Origin: Lonsdalea populi
GTDB lineage: Bacteria > Pseudomonadota > Gammaproteobacteria > Enterobacterales > Enterobacteriaceae
Length of the DNA stretch: 64,000 bases
NCBI RefSeq assembly: GCF_015999465.1
Contig: NZ_CP065534.1
Location: 1,178,001 to 1,242,000 of the forward strand
Direction: 5' to 3'
Positions within the stretch are counted from its first letter, which is position 1. Each line of letters begins with the position of its first letter. The notes under the pieces are model-generated. The model was not told the DNA's origin, made no database searches, and worked only from the letters and a program-made list of their open reading frames with translations. Below, piece by piece: positions 60,141 through 64,000 of the stretch. A program made the translations under genes and the position numbers.

Positions 60141-61906
60141 TGAATTTGTCAGTCAGAGAGTTTGATGCAGTGGTGATTGGCGCGGGCGGCGCGGGTATGC
60201 GCGCTGCATTGCAAATTTCCCAAATGGGACTGTCCTGCGCCCTGATCTCCAAAGTGTTTCCGACGCGTTCTCATACCGTCTCCGCACAGGGCGGTATCAC
60301 GGTCGCGCTGGGCAATACTCACGAAGATAACTGGCAATGGCATATGTACGATACGGTGAAGGGATCGGACTATATCGGCGATCAGAATGCCATCGAGTAC
60401 ATGTGCAAGACCGGTCCGGAAGCTGTGCTGGAGCTGGAACATATGGGGCTGCCGTTTTCGCGGTTGGATGACGGGCGTATTTATCAGCGTCCTTTCGGCG
60501 GTCAGTCGAAAAACTTCGGCGGCGAGCAGGCGGCGCGTACCGCGGCGGCGGCCGACCGCACCGGACATGCGCTGCTGCATACGCTGTATCAGCAAAACCT
60601 AAAAAATCACACCACCATTTTTTCCGAATGGTACGCGCTGGATCTGGTGAAAAATCAGGACGGTGCAGTGGTGGGCTGTACCGCGATTTGTATCGAAACC
60701 GGCGAAGTCGTCTACTTCAAAGCTCGCGCAACGGTGCTGGCGACCGGCGGCGCAGGGCGTATTTATCAGTCAACGACCAATGCGCATATTAATACCGGCG
60801 ACGGGGTAGGCATGGCGCTGCGCGCCGGCGTACCGGTGCAGGACATGGAAATGTGGCAGTTCCACCCGACGGGGATCGCCGGAGCGGGGGTGTTGGTTAC
60901 CGAAGGCTGTCGCGGCGAGGGCGGCTATTTGCTGAATAAAGACGGCGAACGCTTTATGGAGCGTTACGCGCCGAACGCGAAAGATCTGGCGGGCCGAGAC
61001 GTCGTCGCGCGCTCCATCATGATCGAAATTCGCGAAGGCCGCGGCTGCGACGGTCCGTGGGGGCCGCACGTTAAGCTGAAGCTTGACCACCTCGGCAAAG
61101 AGGTCCTGGAGTCCCGCCTGCCGGGTATTCTGGAGCTTTCTCGCACCTTCGCCCACGTCGACCCGGTGAAAGAGCCGATCCCGGTCATTCCGACCTGCCA
61201 CTACATGATGGGCGGCATTCCTACCAAGATCACCGGCCAGGCGCTGACCGTTAACGAACAAGGCGAGGATGTGGTGATCCCCGGCCTGTTCGCCGTGGGG
61301 GAGATCGCCTGTGTCTCAGTGCACGGCGCCAATCGTCTCGGCGGTAACTCGCTGCTCGACCTGGTGGTGTTCGGCCGCGCCGTGGGGATGCACCTCGAAG
61401 CGTCGTTGTCTGAGCAGGGTGCCAGCCGCGATGCCAGCGAGTCGGATATCGAGGCCTCGCTGACACGCCTCAACCGCTGGAACAACAATCGCGATGGAGA
61501 AAGTCCGGTGGAGATCCGCCGGGCATTGCAAGAGTGTATGCAGCATAACTTCTCCGTATTCCGCGAAGCCGATGCGATGGCCCAGGGGCTGGAGGAACTG
61601 AAAGCGATCCGCGAACGGTTGCAGCACGCCCGTCTGGACGACACCTCGCAAGAGTTCAACACCCAGCGTATCGAGTGCCTGGAGCTGGATAACCTGATGG
61701 ATACTGCATACGCCACCGCGCTGGCCGCCAACTATCGCACAGAGAGCCGCGGCGCGCACAGCCGCTCCGACCATCCCGATCGCGACGACGAACACTGGCT
61801 TTGCCACACGCTGTATCTGCCGGAAACCGAAAGCATGACGCGCCGTGAGGTAAACATGCAACCGACGCTGCGTGAGGCGTTCCCGCCAAAAGCGCGCACC
61901 TATTAA
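60140..61906 (+). CDS. sdhA: Succinate dehydrogenase flavoprotein subunit
   Basis: A 588-residue flavoprotein. The dinucleotide fold [14 protein letters not shown], the histidine covalently linked to FAD in [10 protein letters not shown] and the active-site region [23 protein letters not shown] with GRDVVARSI are intact. It faces the cytoplasm and passes electrons to SdhB. Confidence 0.98.
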   Translation: MNLSVREFDAVVIGAGGAGMRAALQISQMGLSCALISKVFPTRSHTVSAQGGITVALGNTHEDNWQWHMYDTVKGSDYIGDQNAIEYMCKTGPEAVLELEHMGLPFSRLDDGRIYQRPFGGQSKNFGGEQAARTAAAADRTGHALLHTLYQQNLKNHTTIFSEWYALDLVKNQDGAVVGCTAICIETGEVVYFKARATVLATGGAGRIYQSTTNAHINTGDGVGMALRAGVPVQDMEMWQFHPTGIAGAGVLVTEGCRGEGGYLLNKDGERFMERYAPNAKDLAGRDVVARSIMIEIREGRGCDGPWGPHVKLKLDHLGKEVLESRLPGILELSRTFAHVDPVKEPIPVIPTCHYMMGGIPTKITGQALTVNEQGEDVVIPGLFAVGEIACVSVHGANRLGGNSLLDLVVFGRAVGMHLEASLSEQGASRDASESDIEASLTRLNRWNNNRDGESPVEIRRALQECMQHNFSVFREADAMAQGLEELKAIRERLQHARLDDTSQEFNTQRIECLELDNLMDTAYATALAANYRTESRGAHSRSDHPDRDDEHWLCHTLYLPETESMTRREVNMQPTLREAFPPKARTY

Positions 61907-61923
61907 AGGACGGAGAAACAGCG

Positions 61924-62640
61924 ATGAAACTTGAATTTTCGATTTATCGTTACAACCCGGACATTGATAATGCCCCGCGGATGCAGGACTACCAGTTGGA
62001 GGCCGACGAAGGCACGGATATGATGCTGCTCGACGCATTAATCCAGTTGAAAGAGCAGGACCCGACGCTGACGTTTCGCCGCTCCTGCCGCGAGGGCGTA
62101 TGCGGTTCGGACGGAGTAAATATCAACGGTAAAAACGGACTGGCGTGCATCACGCCGGTTTCCAGCCTGCGTCGCGGCAGCCGCAAAATCGTCGTTCGCC
62201 CGCTGCCGGGCTTGCCGGTCGTCCGTGATTTGGTGGTAGACATGGGGCAATTCTATGCCCAATATGAGAAAATTAAACCTTACCTGTTGAATAATGGGAA
62301 GAATCCTCCGGCACGCGAAAATTTACAGCTGCCGCAGGATAGGGCGAAGTTAGATGGACTGTATGAATGCATTATGTGCGCGTGCTGTTCCACCTCGTGT
62401 CCGTCCTTCTGGTGGAACCCGGATAAGTTTATCGGTCCGGCCGGATTGCTGACGGCGTACCGCTTCCTGATAGATGACCGCGATACGGAAACCAAACCGC
62501 GTCTCGATGAACTGGATGACGCTTTCAGCGTGTTCCGCTGCCACAGCATCATGAACTGCGTCAGCGTGTGCCCGAAGGGCTTGAATCCGACGCGAGCCAT
62601 CGGCCATATCAAGTCGATGTTATTGCAGCGCGGCGCCTGA
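61924..62640 (+). CDS. sdhB: Succinate dehydrogenase iron-sulfur subunit
   Basis: A 238-residue protein with the [2Fe-2S] cluster motif SCREGVCGSDGVNINGKNGLAC and the [4Fe-4S]/[3Fe-4S] cysteines in CIMCACCSTSCPSFW and CHSIMNCVSVCPKGLNP. It is separated from sdhA by 17 bases with a GGAG ribosome site. Confidence 0.98.
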   Translation: MKLEFSIYRYNPDIDNAPRMQDYQLEADEGTDMMLLDALIQLKEQDPTLTFRRSCREGVCGSDGVNINGKNGLACITPVSSLRRGSRKIVVRPLPGLPVVRDLVVDMGQFYAQYEKIKPYLLNNGKNPPARENLQLPQDRAKLDGLYECIMCACCSTSCPSFWWNPDKFIGPAGLLTAYRFLIDDRDTETKPRLDELDDAFSVFRCHSIMNCVSVCPKGLNPTRAIGHIKSMLLQRGA

Positions 62641-62879
62641 GGCCGCATCGAACGGAGGGCCTCCGCCGTCGGATGGAGGTCATTGGGAACGCTGTTTTAT
62701 ATAGCGAACGGGCGCGATAGACTGTTATTTCAAGGTTCCTTTGACGGGCAGTATTCTCCTCGACATGCTCACCGTCGGCACGGAGAGTGAACTGTTTATC
62801 CGGCAATGCCACTTTCACACTGTGCGATAAAAATGTTAACCACGGCGAAAACTAAAGTATATCAGCTTAAGGGATCACA

Positions 62880-64000
62880 ATGCAGAACGGTGCCATGAAG
62901 GCCTGGCTGGATTCCTCGTATCTGGCGGGAGCGAACCAGTCCTACATAGAGCAGCTCTATGAAGATTATTTAACCGATCCGGCCTCTATCGACACCAGTT
63001 GGCAAACGCTTTTCCAGCAAATGGTGGCAACGGGAGTCAAACCTGATCAACTGCACTCTCAAACCCGAGACTATTTTCGTCGTCTGGCGAAGGACAGCTC
63101 GCGTTATACCGCCTCTGTTCACGATCCGGACAGCGATGCCAAACAGGTCAAGGTGTTGCAGCTCATCAATGCGTTTCGCTTTCGCGGCCATCAGCATGCC
63201 AACCTCGACCCGCTGGATTTGTGGAAACAAGAAACTGTATCCGACCTCGACCTCGCCTATCATCATCTGACTGAAGCGGACTTGGACGATACCTTCAACG
63301 TGGGGTCGTTCGCTATCGGCAAAGAGACCATGAAACTGCGGGATTTGTACGCGGCGTTGCGGCAGACCTACTGCGGCTCTATTGGCGCGGAGTATATGCA
63401 CATCACTAACACGGAAGAGAAACGTTGGATTCAGCAGCGGATCGAATCCGTTGTCGGGCAGCCGTCGTTCAGCGTCGATGAGCGCAAGCGTTTTCTGAAA
63501 GAGTTGACGGCGGCGGAAGGTTTGGAGCGTTATCTGGGCGCAAAATTCCCCGGCGCCAAGCGCTTTTCTCTGGAAGGCGGTGACGCGTTGATCCCGATGC
63601 TGAAGGAAATTGTGCGTCATGCCGGCAATAACGGCACGCGCGAAGTGGTATTGGGGATGGCGCACCGGGGACGTCTGAATGTACTGGTCAACGTTCTGGG
63701 CAAAAAGCCGCAGGATCTGTTCGACGAGTTTATCGGCAAACACAAAGAACATCTCGGCACGGGAGATGTGAAATACCATCAGGGTTTCTCTTCGGATATC
63801 GATACCGAAGGCGGCAGGGTCCACCTTGCGCTGGCCTTTAACCCCTCGCATCTGGAAATTGTCAGCCCGGTCGTCATTGGCTCGGTGCGGGCGCGTCTGG
63901 ATCGGCTGGATAACCCCAGCAGCGCGCCGGTGCTGCCAATCACCATCCACGGCGATGCCGCCATGACGGGGCAAGGCGTGGTGCAGGAAACGCTGAACAT
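62880..64000 (+). CDS. sucA: 2-oxoglutarate dehydrogenase E1, N-terminal part (cut by window edge)
   Basis: About 373 codons are present before the right edge. The start MQNGAMKAWLDSSYLAGANQ with the LYEDYLTDP segment is the E. coli SucA N-terminus that docks the complex. Further on, RFRGHQHANLDPL, EYMHITNTEEKRWIQQRIE and VLGMAHRGRLNVLVNVLGK (thiamine diphosphate region) are in frame without a stop. The 239-base gap to sdhB has several small GC-rich repeats but no gene. The long minus-strand frame here is a shadow. Confidence 0.97.
   Translation, partial: MQNGAMKAWLDSSYLAGANQSYIEQLYEDYLTDPASIDTSWQTLFQQMVATGVKPDQLHSQTRDYFRRLAKDSSRYTASVHDPDSDAKQVKVLQLINAFRFRGHQHANLDPLDLWKQETVSDLDLAYHHLTEADLDDTFNVGSFAIGKETMKLRDLYAALRQTYCGSIGAEYMHITNTEEKRWIQQRIESVVGQPSFSVDERKRFLKELTAAEGLERYLGAKFPGAKRFSLEGGDALIPMLKEIVRHAGNNGTREVVLGMAHRGRLNVLVNVLGKKPQDLFDEFIGKHKEHLGTGDVKYHQGFSSDIDTEGGRVHLALAFNPSHLEIVSPVVIGSVRARLDRLDNPSSAPVLPITIHGDAAMTGQGVVQETLN

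Noticed and set aside
62970..63974. 334-codon open frame on the minus strand
   Set aside because: Antisense shadow of sucA, which is clear by homology.

Overview
This window is a chromosomal core region of a member of the Enterobacterales. Its genes and gene order closely follow the E. coli cspE-to-sucA segment, and almost every protein is recognisable as an E. coli ortholog. Base composition, an extra chemoreceptor gene and several absences relative to E. coli (nagD, ybeF, cobC, chiPQ, dtpD, kdpFABC) suggest a plant-associated or soft-rot type lineage such as Pectobacteriaceae. That placement is inference, not proof. I found no insertion sequences, prophage genes, CRISPR arrays or restriction islands.

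Layout. Positions 1-755: dapE (cut by the left edge) and yffB, which in E. coli lie elsewhere, so a synteny junction falls between yffB and cspE. 1300-5636: cspE, crcB behind a fluoride-riboswitch-like leader, the nitrilase-family gene ybeM, tatE, and the lipoate genes lipA and lipB with ybeD. 5755-17048: the cell-shape and housekeeping cluster dacA-rlpA-rodA-mrdA-rlmH-rsfS-nadD-holA-lptE-leuS, all on the minus strand. 17387-27250: ybeL, the glutamate/aspartate ABC transporter gltIJKL, then lnt-corC-ybeY-ybeZ and miaB. 27448-29037: ubiF and emrE. 29209-29795: six tRNA genes (Gln, Met, Gln, Gln, Leu, Met) with a promoter and terminator. 30019-36970: asnB and the amino-sugar genes nagC-nagA-nagB, divergent from nagE. 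37180-46817: glnS, fur, fldA, a methyl-accepting chemotaxis gene, ybfE, ybfF, seqA, pgm and a small EamA-family membrane protein. 46880-50796: kdpE, kdpD and ybfA with no kdpFABC. 50943-57319: ybgA, phr, ybgI, the 5-oxoprolinase operon pxpBCA and nei. 57468-64000: gltA divergent from sdhCDAB, then the start of sucA.

How the genes work together. lipB and lipA make lipoyl groups needed by the 2-oxoglutarate dehydrogenase whose E1 gene (sucA) begins at the right edge. gltA, sdhCDAB and sucA form the TCA-cycle block. nagE imports N-acetylglucosamine, nagA and nagB convert it to fructose-6-phosphate, and nagC controls both transcription units. mrdA, rodA, dacA and rlpA build and trim the lateral and septal wall.

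Items most worth a second look: a KdpDE two-component pair without its usual Kdp pump genes; an A-to-G change at a normally conserved position in the crcB fluoride aptamer; two mutually exclusive hairpins in the lipA leader; a NagE that ends after its IIB domain; a two-ORF micro-cistron upstream of cspE; NtrC-like dyads upstream of gltI; and an 18-bp perfect palindrome in front of asnB. I did not find a convincing new multi-gene system here.
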